64,000 nucleotides of DNA from Paralvinella palmiformis (lineage: Eukaryota; Annelida; Polychaeta; Terebellida; Alvinellidae). The notes beneath the pieces are model-generated. The model ran no database searches, was not told the DNA's origin, and saw only the letters and a program-made list of their open reading frames with translations. The stretch lies in assembly GCA_025642065.1 (NCBI GenBank), contig JAODUP010000032.1, positions 988,501 through 1,052,500 on the forward strand. Reading direction: 5' to 3'. Positions 48,600-62,059 of this stretch are shown piece by piece. How positions within the stretch are numbered: the first letter of the stretch is position 1; the number at the start of each line of letters is the position of its first letter. The position numbers were made by a program, and so were the translations under genes.

Positions 48600-50560
48600 T
48601 TAAAAATAAACATTGGCGCATTTAGAAGTGGACTTTACACTCGGCATCTGCAAGCCGATTGCAGAATCGATTGTATTTGATAAAGGACATCGGCTACAAG
48701 CCAAACTAGCCTGAATACATCTTATTCGCATAGCATCTTTACAATAAACTTAGATTTAATAGCTTGGATATACGATCAGTTACTGACAAATACGCTCGTT
48801 TAAGTTGTTGATCGATTCATGCCGATTATGCAAGGGTCGATGCCAATCTGCTGATATCATTAGTGTTGAGAGTAGAAGACTTCTTCGCAAGCGACAAAGC
48901 TGAAGACAGAAACGATGACGAAACCGATCCATCTCGTGCTGATCTGATAAGGAACATCGCTGAAATACCCGGCGAATACCTTAAAAACTGCTCCTACGAC
49001 AGTGTCACCTAGAGAATAAAATGTGGATAAAAAGCTAACTACAAAATTGTTCATTATAGGCGAGTTGCACTGTATTCGTTTATTGATTTAATATTTATAA
49101 ATCACCGGTGGATACTCTAAATCCATGCACTTGCTACGAGCATTTCATATTATTGAATACGGCAGGATCAGGGGTGAAGTGTATGCTCAGTATTCGATCT
49201 GTAGTGCGTTGGTAATTGAAATTATTTCCACCCCACCTTTGATTTTGGTTTATTGTATTTTAAATCAATACCTACAGGTTTTGACATTTAATGCTAATAC
49301 TTAATATAGATTTACAATTGTCTGGTGTCATGTGTAACATGAGTCTCCTAAGATTTTGCACTGTCCGAAGCCATTTCAACTAAGTGTGAACTTACCCTTT
49401 TATTCCTTTCAAAGACATAATTTCAAAATGGAAATATTTTAATGCATTTTGAGCAAAGTTTATTTGCATTTCTGCAGTAAATCCATCCTTCTTAACATCA
49501 ATATTTTCTCATAAGAAAATAGCGTTCTAACGTTCTGCGAACTAGGATCTAGCAAACAAATTAGATCTACATTCGGCCAAAAGAACAACATTGAGAACTG
49601 AACCTAATGAACTTTATAATTAACCCATTGTTTCTGACAAATTTGCTGAAGTGAATTATATAAATTGCCCTAAAAATGAAATTTGGGGATTTGTTATCTT
49701 TTAATTTTATGTTTCATCTTGCTAGAGACAACTGTTATTGTTAAATATGTTAAATTTTATAAAACAATCTTGATTGAAGTTTATTTTTGATATTCGTGAT
49801 TTGCAACGTTATTATGAAGACATGGTCGAACATGTTCAAAGTATGCAGAAGAAAAAGTCAATTTTTGGACAAACACAGTAACCTCCAACAATCGAGTGGG
49901 CTGTAACTAACTTATCAAAATAATAGGTTATTACTGTATTTGACTCTTATTGTCACAAAGCCGGTTCTTCCATTATCCGTATCTTCTTATAGTTATGTTA
50001 AATATATTCAGTTTTATGAGTTAGTAATACCCTTTTGGATGTATTCCTTTCTCCGCATATCGTTAGGCAGGCCTCGCAGGTATATAGTGAAAACAAATCA
50101 ATTTAAAAATAAATATGACCAGTAGAGTGTTAAAATATGTTCTTTAATGCATTAAAATTAATAAACATGTACTTATCTTAGACAAAGATGTGATGTCTGA
50201 CATAGATAAATTTCGGAGACGGTGTCTTCTTGTTGGAAATCGGTAAAACATGAGGATAGCTAATATAATAGAGACATTGGAGGAAATATACCAATAGTCG
50301 AGAGTCAAGATACTGGTAGAATTGATTAAACAGTCAATTCGGCCCAATAGGTACGTGCCTGTGTGTGTATGCGTGTGTGCGTGTGTATGGCGCGCGTGTG
50401 TATCCAAAGAACAATTACTCTATCCACATAAATAAAAAAATGAATCCCACCACCAGAATTACAATCAGTATAACATATCAGATCATATCATTTGAACAAC
50501 ATCAACATGTTATAGTAACTTAATCGGAATTAATAAATACATCAATCCGATGGTTATGGT
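48600..50560. other. Stretch with one possible exon
   Basis: Mostly AT-rich without supported genes. On the minus strand 49013-48863, a frame follows an acceptor-like TTTTATTCTCTAG and reads GDTVVGAVFKVFAGYFSDVP and RWIGFVIVSVFSFVAC to a stop. It is hydrophobic and could be the last exon of a membrane protein, but I recognise no family. A GT-rich stretch lies at 50359-50400. Confidence 0.3.
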
Positions 50561-50562
50561 AC

Positions 50563-52322
50563 TTAAATATCATCCTGCCTGAACTGCATAGGATTTGATG
50601 CTTGTATAGCATCGTTTAAAGTATCATAGAAATGACTAAGTTCCGAATCCTCGCAAAATATTTCGTTGTATAACGAGTAAAACTGAAGTACCTGAGAAGT
50701 TTCAGATCCGAACCATCGTTTTATATCACTGTCAGAGATGTTATATTGTTCTGTCTTCATAACTTTTACATTTGTTGTTTGATTCTTGGCATTTCTAGTT
50801 AGTGTTTGCCATATTGGATTGTCAAAGACAAACATTTCTGAAACTGATTTCTTTGTACTTTCTGGTACAAGTGGATGTTCCAAGAACACATTTTCCCGAT
50901 ATGTCTCCAAAACTGGTAAATGTAATTCGAAACTTCTGACAGAAAAACGAAAACCAAAGTGACATATGTGTATTTTCCTCCCACAGTGAAAACGTGGCAT
51001 GATGACGGTTCTGTTGAGAATGTGTCCAATTATTAGTGCAGTCTTTAGAGAAACTTCTTCCATCGTATTATTACATCCAAACTCTTCCCGAGCTCCGAAA
51101 TCTATTGGATTCCCGTACTTGATGTACTTTCTTGTTTTATCGCTGTAATAGCCGCCTATATCAACACTCCACATTCCATATTCTTTAAAACGATATATTT
51201 TAGCTTCCAATGAAACGATGTAATTATTATGAACGATTATACAATTAATACATGGATTATCACCAGCAAATGCACGACGACCTTTGTTGAAAAACATTTT
51301 TCCTAATTGGTAGATTTCAGGAGAGAGACGATGTATTTTGATGCTCTCTTCTAGCTCATGTAGAGCGTCGTTAACATAATCTTGGTCGCCTCTCGATGTA
51401 CCATTAATCATTTCGACAATCTTTGTAAACAATTTCATGCCACTTGAGCTAGCTTTTACCAGATAGAATCCCGAGTTTTCCTCCTTAGATAATGGGTCAG
51501 TTTGAGTTACGAAATCACAATCACTGTAATTACTAATAAATGGAAGCGGATTCTTCAGAAAAATAATATCTACATCGACCAGAAGTACGTGAAAACCAGC
51601 TTTCAAGCAGTCCAATACAATTTTTGGTTTGATACAAGCCTTTTCGTTATAATCAGGCTGATCAAAGTAACTTGGATTCTTTGAAATGCTCAGATTCATA
51701 TATTGGATACAGTGAGCATCATGAGATAACAATTCAGCACACCCAAGACGATCAGAAGCAACAAATAAGTGATTCTTAATGTTAAACTTTCTAAACGAAG
51801 TCAGAAATAAATTCAGTGCCATTGATACGTAGGTAATATCAAATGATGCCACCACAATGGTGTTATTCACGGCATAGTATTGGACAGCATCAATAAAAGA
51901 GTCAAAAGTTTTATAATCGGCAGTCCTTGTGACGTCTTCATCTGTATCTTCTTTGTGCATAAAGCTTGTTGGATGGGAAATTGAAAACTGTTTGTTAAAG
52001 CTAATTTTGAAATGGCTGTTTTCCTTTACAGTAGAATATAAGTAGCTAGCACTTATCAATAGAAGTAAAATTGATATTAATCCTACTTTCCTGGTCACAG
52101 TCCCACAGATTCTTCGTTCTGAAAGCAATTGACAACAAATACACATTATAAATTTGAATATATGCTTAGGAATATATGTCTCTTTATTCCGAAATAGATT
52201 TCACTTTTTGAAAATGAGAGTGTGGTTTCATCATGCATTAACCCTTTTGTAAATAATTACCAACCTTTTTCTGTATGCCTTAATTTAACTATACCTTTCT
52301 TCTTCTCTGGTGTAGCAATCAT
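50563..52322 (-). CDS. Golgi-type nucleotide-diphospho-sugar glycosyltransferase, copy 3
   Basis: Inverted relative to copies 1 and 2. Predicted exon 1 is 52322-52295 (MIATPEKKK plus one base), donor GTATAG, 176-bp intron, acceptor CTTTCAG ending 52119, exon 2 52118-50563; about 527 residues. Exon 1 aligns with MITTPGNKF of copy 2 and joins in phase to ERRICGTVTRKV, then a signal-anchor helix (LISILLLLISASYLYS). The PF03407 domain has DVD at the DxD site and DQDYVNDAL; the C-terminal module (SLKTALIIGHILNRTVIMPR) is intact. The stop falls three residues earlier than in copy 1. Alternatively the long open frame starts in the intron at 52146 (MCICCQLLS), also in frame. By eye this is the most divergent copy in the C-terminal module. 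Confidence 0.85.
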
Positions 52323-52443
52323 GTTTGGTGGGTCTCTTTGTGTGTGCATATTTAAACTTTTAACGACATTTCTTCAAGGTCAATTTGTATTATCTTCACG
52401 AACCTTTCAGATGGTATGTATATAGATATAATATTATGTCAAA

Positions 52444-52452
52444 TATATATAT

Positions 52453-52513
<61 letters not shown>
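52444..52513. repeat. (AT)n microsatellite in copy 3 upstream region
   Basis: Equivalent in position to those at 31873, 40132 and 57141. It marks the edge of the block shared with 57177-58895. Confidence 0.95.
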
Positions 52514-52514
<1 letters not shown>

Positions 52515-52515
<1 letters not shown>

Positions 52516-53945
52516 ACATTCACATGGATAAGTCTAAATATAAATAATCGAACACCAAACAATGTTTGTAAATGCGATTTGATTACACCCATCCCTTATA
52601 GATGAGGTCGTTGCCTCTAATGAAACACGAAGTAGCATATTGTGCATACTTATACCACAATGATGGTTATGAAGATAATTAGTTCGATCATTTCTCTAAC
52701 ATTCTGATATTGTCGCCTTTTCATTGTTTTAGTCAATCAAACAAAACATGACAATGTCCAGAACTTAGGTGTGCATGATCCTTAAAACCAACACTCAGTG
52801 GTAATTCCTACTTAATACCACGGAAGGTGTGTACAGTTATGTTATTGTGGTAATATGTCTCTAATACAATGCCATCTACAATTACACTCTAGATTTCATA
52901 GGTCGATATACTACAAAGAGGTCAAATACAAGTATTTACGGTATGCACGTTCCCACTTCTGAGATATTTAGTAGTAATTAACTTCATATCCAATTACGTT
53001 ATCTATAAAGTGAATAGGTATACTATCTTCATAACTCATAAAACGAACGAATGAAAACATTTTGATAATTCTACAAGGCCCTCTAAACATCCCCCCCCCC
53101 CCGAGTGATCGCGTACGTAAGAATAAGAGTGAAGACTTATTTTTCGAATTATATTATAGTTTATTTTGATAATTAAGCTAGTCAGTAAATTGTAGAGTTA
53201 TCTAAAGTGCAAAGTATTATAATTTGTAATAAGATAATATAAATACCTGGCTAAATGTACTGTGTAAAACAATGTCGACATCGAATGAGTATAAAGGATA
53301 CGCCTAAAGGTATCATATGGTACTAGGTTAAAATAACAATCAAAGCCTTATTGCACAGGTTAGTAGTGTATTCCAAACCTTGTTTTGGATTTGTAAGAAA
53401 TAACTAATAGAAATAGCAGCTATTAATTGCTGGAATAACTGAGAAAATAATATGTTCCCTCATCATCTGAAACGTCTTCAAATTATTCATAATTACACCT
53501 ACTTCACTTAATATAATGCGTTCCCTATCCGCACTCGAATGACCAGCATTAGAAATAAATATTTATATTTATAATTTCACCAACTTCTTTTAATATAATC
53601 CATTCCTTATCATATAACCAGCATTAGATCATTTGTATTACCTTTAGATGTTACGCGTCATGAAAGAGATTCCTCAACTTGTCTCTTGTCCATTGATCGA
53701 TAAAACATATTTCTTGCTAATTGTACATTTCCAATTTCCTACATTACGAAGAGCATACAACCATGACAATAATTTGGAGATTACTTTCTAAGTTGTCTTA
53801 TAGTACCATTAAGAATGCTAGTCGCCATTCGTGTAAATCAAACTCTACCTCAATGTAGATAACAAGTCACTGTGACTGTTTTGAGTATACGGTGTCTGAT
53901 TATTATCACTAATTTCACAACATCGAGATGTTTATTATCGTGTAC
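52515..53945 (-). repeat. Upstream block of copy 3, duplicated at 57177-58895
   Basis: Near-collinear with 57177-58895 (same orientation). Shared strings: CTTTTCATTGTTTTAGTCAA (52717), GAGATATTTAGTAGTAATTA (52961), ATGTTCCCTCATCATCTGAA (53452), TTTCACAACATCGAGATGTT (53911). The first 280 bp also match the upstream regions of copies 1 and 2. Includes an internal duplication of about 75-90 bp (CAACTTC...TTTAATATAAT(G/C)CATTCC, then CAGCATTAGA) near 53500-53630. Confidence 0.8.
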
Positions 53946-54179
53946 CAGTTAGATTCAATTAGACTGGCGTAAAATAAAATTGCAAATGTTTGAAGAGAAC
54001 AGCTTGTATTGATTATATTTGTTGCCCTTTTTGGTGTTTATGTTTTACCATTTTTAACCATGGAACGATTTTGCTATCTATTGAAATAATTAATCACTAA
54101 CATGATTTGGAATATAAAAGTCTATGTGCGTGCGTTCGTGCGTGTGTGCGTGTGCGTACATTTTAGAATACATATATAT

Positions 54180-54497
54180 ATATGGTGGTAATGGCACAAA
54201 ACATCAACGCCTATACATCATTTGAACCTCTACCTCCATTAATCTATAGATAATCAAATCAATACATAGTTCAATTTAAACATACAAAAACATGCACCTC
54301 CACACATCTATACATACGTAGGCCTTATAAATGTCTGGGTCATTTATCAGCGTATCGGGTCCAGGTAATCCACTTTTCTTGACTGATAAATATGTAACTC
54401 CCACAGAGAAGCGGTCGTATGTAGGCTACGCAGAAAATTCAGAAGCAAACAAAAAAGTACCATTTGACACCACAGCTTGCAACAAGTAACAACACAC
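54180..54497 (-). repeat. Dispersed repeat family A copy, split by a solo LTR (left part)
   Basis: Shares TCCACTTTTCTTGACTGATAAATATG-, CATTTGACACCACAGCTTGC- and ACGCAG-type segments with 18170-18330. Its continuation lies beyond the inserted LTR, at 55232. Confidence 0.65.
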
Positions 54498-54501
54498 GCA
54501 T

Positions 54502-55227
54502 TATAGAATTCTAGGACGGCCGCCCGTACGTAAACGCGATATTTCGAACGGCAACAATTCTACGATCTCATTCGCGCATTCCTTCGCACAAGGAAGACGG
54601 AACACTCGACGTGTTTTGCCGCTACGTCTAGCAGAGTTTATTTCAACTGTACAATATATCTATCAAGTAACACGCGTCAGTATCGAGCTGGGAAAGGCAC
54701 TCCTTCATCGAGTCACTCCTTCGCTGAATCACAGCTTCCTCGAGTCACTGCTTTCTCGAGTCATGTTTACTTGAGTCCATCGCTACTGGCTTATATAGCA
54801 ATTCCCGATCCAGAGATCCAGCGTTATACTTGCGGCCAGGCATCATTTATCTGATCGTATCAGTACTTAATTGATAACTCTAAAGACAATTTGTTTCTAC
54901 CTAACTTAGTAATATCTTTTCATATCGGTGCATGACCACTTATATAAATCTAACCCTATCTTGTCTTGATTTCATGTCACCGTTTTATCGTTTATTAATT
55001 ATTCCTAGTAATCTGACACTATCTTTTCATGTCGTTGTTTTTCAATCAACGTCAATATTTATTAGTTATTTCTAAATAATAATATGCCTGCCGCTTGCTG
55101 TATCACGTTGCGTGTGTTTCTGGGAAATATGTGAAGCCTATCTATTAACGATTGACTCAATACTCACTCAATACTCTTCGTAATTGCCGAGGTTTACAGT
55201 GAACCGAGCAAATCGGTATATTTTACA
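54502..55227 (-). mobile_element. Solo LTR with 4-bp target duplication
   Basis: About 726 bp inserted into a family A repeat. On the minus strand it begins TGTAAAATATACCGATTTGC and ends CTAGAATTCTATA. GCAT (plus strand) occurs at 54498-54501 and 55228-55231, so removal restores a family-A-like GCGTGTG...GGTTC order. Inside, on the minus strand: a TATA box TGCTATATAAG (54800-54791), a tandem array of TGACTCGAG-like motifs (about 54780-54710), and an AATAAA signal (54642-54637), the expected U3-R-U5 order. No coding sequence or second LTR is present, hence solo. Confidence 0.75.
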
Positions 55228-55231
55228 GCAT

Positions 55232-55640
55232 ATGGTTCAATAGTAGGTTAACACATATACAAGGTCGTTTCATAATATCACATACGAGGACAACAATACC
55301 GATTCTACAATATACATAGCAACTCTGATAAAGTAAACCATGTAACACAAACGACATAATTTTCATATACATAGTTCAATTAAAGTATACAAATACCGTA
55401 CACCACCACACATCTATGCTATATAAGTCTGGAGTACTCATCAACCTGTGGGAACCAGCTAATCCACTTTTCGCACGAGACAAATATGTCACGCCTACAG
55501 GGAAGTGGTTGTATCGAGGCTACGCACAAACATTTCATTAGTAAGGTTCATTAGTAAGTTAATACATTTGCAAGATAACTACATTGAGACCAAAGTTTGC
55601 ATTCAGCAGTAATTTGCTGTGGTTGAAAGGTAATCCATTT
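55232..55640 (-). repeat. Dispersed repeat family A, right part and a second adjoining copy
   Basis: Opens with the continuation of the split copy (ATGGTTCAATAGTAGGTTAA) and, from about 55262, repeats the GTCGTTTC...CACATACGAGGACAACAATA segment found at 17842-17872, then TGTGGGAACCAGCTAATCCA (55447) and ATATGTCACGCCTACAGGGA. This indicates two copies head to tail. Confidence 0.6.
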
Positions 55641-55644
55641 ATAG

Positions 55645-56820
55645 ATATCACGGATGATTTTCATTGAAGATAAACATACAATCTAAATATCACTGTCACT
55701 CACGCATGGGTGAGTTATGTCATTCTTAGAGGTGACAGGAAAAGAAATTTCACATTTAGAAGTACAGATAACGTAACAAACAATTATTTTATCCCCTATC
55801 AGATGCACTATCACACTCAAAATATTCCTAACCACCAGCTATCATATTTAATTCTTTATTTCCGAAATTAATCCGCCGATTTGATTGCCACATTTCAGTT
55901 ATTCACATGAAGGCCAATTTTATACGAAATAACATTCCTTTTTATTTATCAATGCAATACAGTTATATGATAATATATCAAGTTATTTTAAGATATTATT
56001 TACGCTTGAATTATTATAATAATCAGGTTCGGGAAAGTCTTACTTAAACCTCTACAGTGAAAACATCCATCCCATATCACCAAAGTATATAATGGCACCA
56101 CCAATCATAAATACAACAACCTGCAACAAATATTTGAAGGAAAGTTATCATAATAATATTGAATAGCAAGTTGTGTACCAGATTATAAACTAACAAAACA
56201 AACGAATGCAAACACAGATACACTCAAACGAAGCAAAATAACTTAAAACAACACGTACACACACCAACATTATAAACACGTAGGAAACAAATCAACAATG
56301 GAAAGATTGCAAAATAAAATTATTCAAAATGCACAAAATGATGAAAACATACATCAAACAAGGTAAAAATGCTAAATATGCTGCAACAGTGTTTGAACGG
56401 CGTCTACTTTTTAGCTATTTTTATTTATCCACTTGGCAATTGTGGCACCTGAAATTTATTTTTCCAAATTATTTATGCCACTGATATGGCAAATAATACA
56501 TGCATATAATCCCATTATTAATCAATGATATTAGCTTGTGAATTGGGAGTGTTTAGCATGGTAGAAGATAGGCAGAGCCACAAATGCTAATAGTCCGTTA
56601 TTGCTACTATTTATAAGAACACTTTGACACTACAGATGCTCATCTGAGCTCCATTCTAGGTTCAAATAGCTAAACAAATCATATCTGTATCAACCGTACG
56701 TAAAGATGTCCGGCTTCACAAAGTTGTTCTTCTGATCATGATGAAAAGATATGCGTTTTATTAGGTCTCAGCGCGCCAATCAACATAACAACCAAACATA
56801 CATAGACCAATTACTATAAT
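55645..56820. other. Spacer with a family A fragment
   Basis: 56620-56715 (CTCATCTGAGCTCCATTCTA, TCGTACGT-like end) resembles 18455-18560 of the long family A copy. No other supported feature. Confidence 0.45.

Positions 56821-56823
<3 letters not shown>

Positions 56824-56878
<55 letters not shown>
56824..56878. repeat. (AT)n microsatellite
   Basis: Pure AT, directly left of the tRNA-like SINE head. Confidence 0.95.
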
Positions 56879-56879
<1 letters not shown>

Positions 56880-56881
<2 letters not shown>

Positions 56882-57060
56882 CGCCTCTATGGCCTAGTGG
56901 GTAAGAGCGTAGGACGTTCTTACTTATGATCATGCTGTGCGGGATGTCGGAGGTTCGGATACCGGCCGTGGCACTATAGTAGGAGGAGGTTTTCATCCAA
57001 GCAGGCAACTGGCAAAGTTTTCTTCACAGAATATGCCATATATTGTAAATTCTAAATTAG
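56880..57060 (+). mobile_element. tRNA-like SINE, second family
   Basis: ATGGCCTAGTGGGTAAGAGC (A box, 56889-56908) and GGAGGTTCGGATACCGG (B box, about 56949-56965) with a CCGTGGCAC end give a tRNA-like Pol III head different from the 13.9/25.3 kb family. Downstream body (GGAGGAGGTTTTCATCCAAG) and a small palindrome TTCTAAATTAGTTTAGAA (57050-57067). Single copy here. Confidence 0.65.
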
Positions 57061-57139
57061 TTTAGAATTAAGTCCTAGTGGCGAACCAGTAAATAACAGA
57101 CCATATGCGTCTCCACTTAAAATAACTGCCATTTCGGCC

Positions 57140-57140
<1 letters not shown>

Positions 57141-57176
<36 letters not shown>
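57141..57176. repeat. (AT)n microsatellite at duplication edge
   Basis: Sits exactly where similarity between the 57177-58895 block and the copy 3 upstream region stops. Confidence 0.95.
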
Positions 57177-57180
<4 letters not shown>

Positions 57181-58895
57181 ATTCACATGAATGTGTAAAT
57201 AAAAAAGTAATATACTGACTACATAAAGACCAAACACCATACAATATTTGTAAATGTGTTTTAATTATACCCGTCCCTTATGGATGAGATCGTTAACTTT
57301 AATGAAACACAAGGTAGCATATTGTTTGTTCTGTGTCTACGGAATAGGTTATGAAAAATATTAGTTAGATCATTTTTCTAGCACCTGTTATTACCCAGCT
57401 GTTTCTAATCTTGTCGCCTTTTCATTATTTTAGTCAATCAAATAAAACATGACAATGTCCAGCACTCAGGTGTACGTGATCTTTAAAACACATCAATCAG
57501 TGATTATTTCCACTTAATTCCACTCAGGGTGGGTATAGCTTTTGTCAGCAAATGTCTCTAAAACAATGTCATCTGCAGTTATATTCTACATTTCATAGAT
57601 CAATATACTACAAAGAGGAAAAATAAAAGTAGTTAAGGTATTTACGTTATTTCCGTGTTAATATTATTCAATGTCAGCCATTATTATATAAAGTAAGCTG
57701 TCAATGAAAATAAATGGCTAATCTTAGAGGATTGTGGGCAGGAATGTTTACATTATTACGTCTATCATCACATCAGTAAATGCTAATTAATCTAATTTTT
57801 AATAAAGTAATATAAATACCTAGAGGTTCTCACTTCTGAGATATTTAGTAGTAATTGACTTCATATCCATTTACGTTATGTATAAAGGGAATACATTTTC
57901 ATGACTTCTAAAACGAATTAATGAAAACATTTTGATAATTCTACAAGGTCAAAATCACATTAACCCCCCCCCCAAGTGATTGCTTACGTAATAATAAGGG
58001 TTAATACTTTGTTGTTATTTTTCCAATTATATTATAACAATATTTGGCCAATTAAGCTAGTCAGGATTAATAAGGATGTATTTTGTTTATTAGTATAATA
58101 TCGAGTTATCAGTCTGACTATTAACTATTGGACTCTAAAGTGTAAATTATTATAATTTATGGTAAGATAATATAAATACATTGCTGTTCATACTTTTGCT
58201 GCATTAATTAAGATATTTACGAAGGGAATAAATATTCTGTGTAAACAATATCGATATCGAATGTGTATAAAAAAATATGCGTAAACTTATAGTCAAAGAC
58301 TTTAAGTTTTTGCAAATAATCTTATAAGAAATGCCAACTGTTAATTGTTGGAATATCTGAGAAAGAAATATGTTCCCTCATCTTCTGAAACTGTTTCGTG
58401 GCTTCCGGCTATAGCAGCAATTACAATAAAAAATTATTCATAATTTCACCAACTTCATTTAATATAATGCATTTCATATGAGCACTCGAATTACCAGCAT
58501 TAGAAAATAATATTTCTATTTATGATTTCACCAACTACATTTATAATGCATTCCTTATCAGCACTCAGGTTATTAGCATTAGAAATAAATATTTGCATTA
58601 CCTTTAGACGTTACGTGCGATGAACGAGATTCCTTAATATGTCTCTACTTCATTGATCAATTAACCAGTATACATAACTGACCTTTCTTGTTGTTTGTAC
58701 ATTTCCATTTTGAACATATAACCATAACAATAATTGGAAGATAACTTCCCAAGTTGTCTTATAACACCATTAAGAATTATAATCGCCATTCATTTGAACC
58801 AAACTATAGCTCAATCTGAATAAAATGTCAGACTCTTTTGATTATACGTTGGCTGATTCTTATCACTAATTTCACAACATCGAGATGTTTCTAAT
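57177..58895 (-). repeat. Second, gene-less copy of the glycosyltransferase upstream block
   Basis: Collinear with 52515-53945 (direct orientation, about 4.7 kb apart), with insertions of its own at about 57650-57815. No glycosyltransferase coding sequence follows on the gene-proximal side; instead there is an (AT)n tract and a SINE. It implies a fourth gene unit that lost, or never received, its coding part. Confidence 0.8.
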
Positions 58896-58899
58896 CATG

Positions 58900-61560
<2,661 letters not shown>

Positions 61561-61566
61561 TGTGAA

Positions 61567-61835
61567 ACATATTGACCATATTATGAGTGTTATAAACTCG
61601 TACGAGCTCTAGAAGGACACTGACTGGCCTAAATTGTGCCGATGTGTCGTTAAACAACATTCAACCATCATCCATCATCGTACGAGCTCTAGTAACGCAA
61701 TACAACAATCTTTATTTTACATAATTACACTCAAGACCGCGCGACATGGCATACTTCACGGGCGCTAAGATCCGTCCTTATTTAACTAAGTGGGGATCGT
61801 TTAGTTATCCAACAAGATATCACATTCATCCCCTT
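61567..61835 (-). mobile_element. Probable 3' LTR and polypurine tract of the Ty3/gypsy remnant
   Basis: On the minus strand, AGGGGATGAA (61834-61825) is a polypurine tract immediately followed by TGTGATATCTTGTTGGATAA (from 61824), an LTR-like start. An AATAAA signal follows (about 61716-61711). The end is uncertain; TTTCACA near 61567 is one candidate. The LTR is interrupted by a SINE fragment with its own target duplication. Confidence 0.5.
61598..61692 (+). mobile_element. 5'-truncated SINE with 15-bp target-site duplication
   Basis: TCGTACGAGCTCTAG occurs at 61598-61612 and again at 61678-61692, flanking a 65-bp insert ending GTGCCGATGTGTCGTTAAAC, AACATTCAACCATCATCC. That tail (cGTTAAACAAC-type with CATC repeats) resembles tails of invertebrate SINEs. 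The perfect duplication indicates a comparatively recent insertion. Confidence 0.8.
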
Positions 61836-62059
61836 ATAATAGAAAACCCATTAACACTAATTGTCCATCTAGTAGATCCTGTTGCAAGTTCGGTAAAATC
61901 CCCACTATAATTGCACAAAATGGATTAATCAGCTCAAATGCAAGAACTTACCATAAGTACACTGTCTGTAGTACAGTTCAAAGTCTTCAAAGATCAAGTT
62001 TCACAGGCGGAATGCCTCGTGCGATCCGGGTTGAATGACGTCGCTCAGAGCTTTCTGAC

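Noticed and set aside
52119..52146. Copy 3 start at MCICCQLLS
   Set aside because: These codons correspond to the intron of copies 1 and 2 and end on an intact acceptor; the upstream exon MIATPEKKK joins in phase, so I prefer that start, keeping the other as an alternative.
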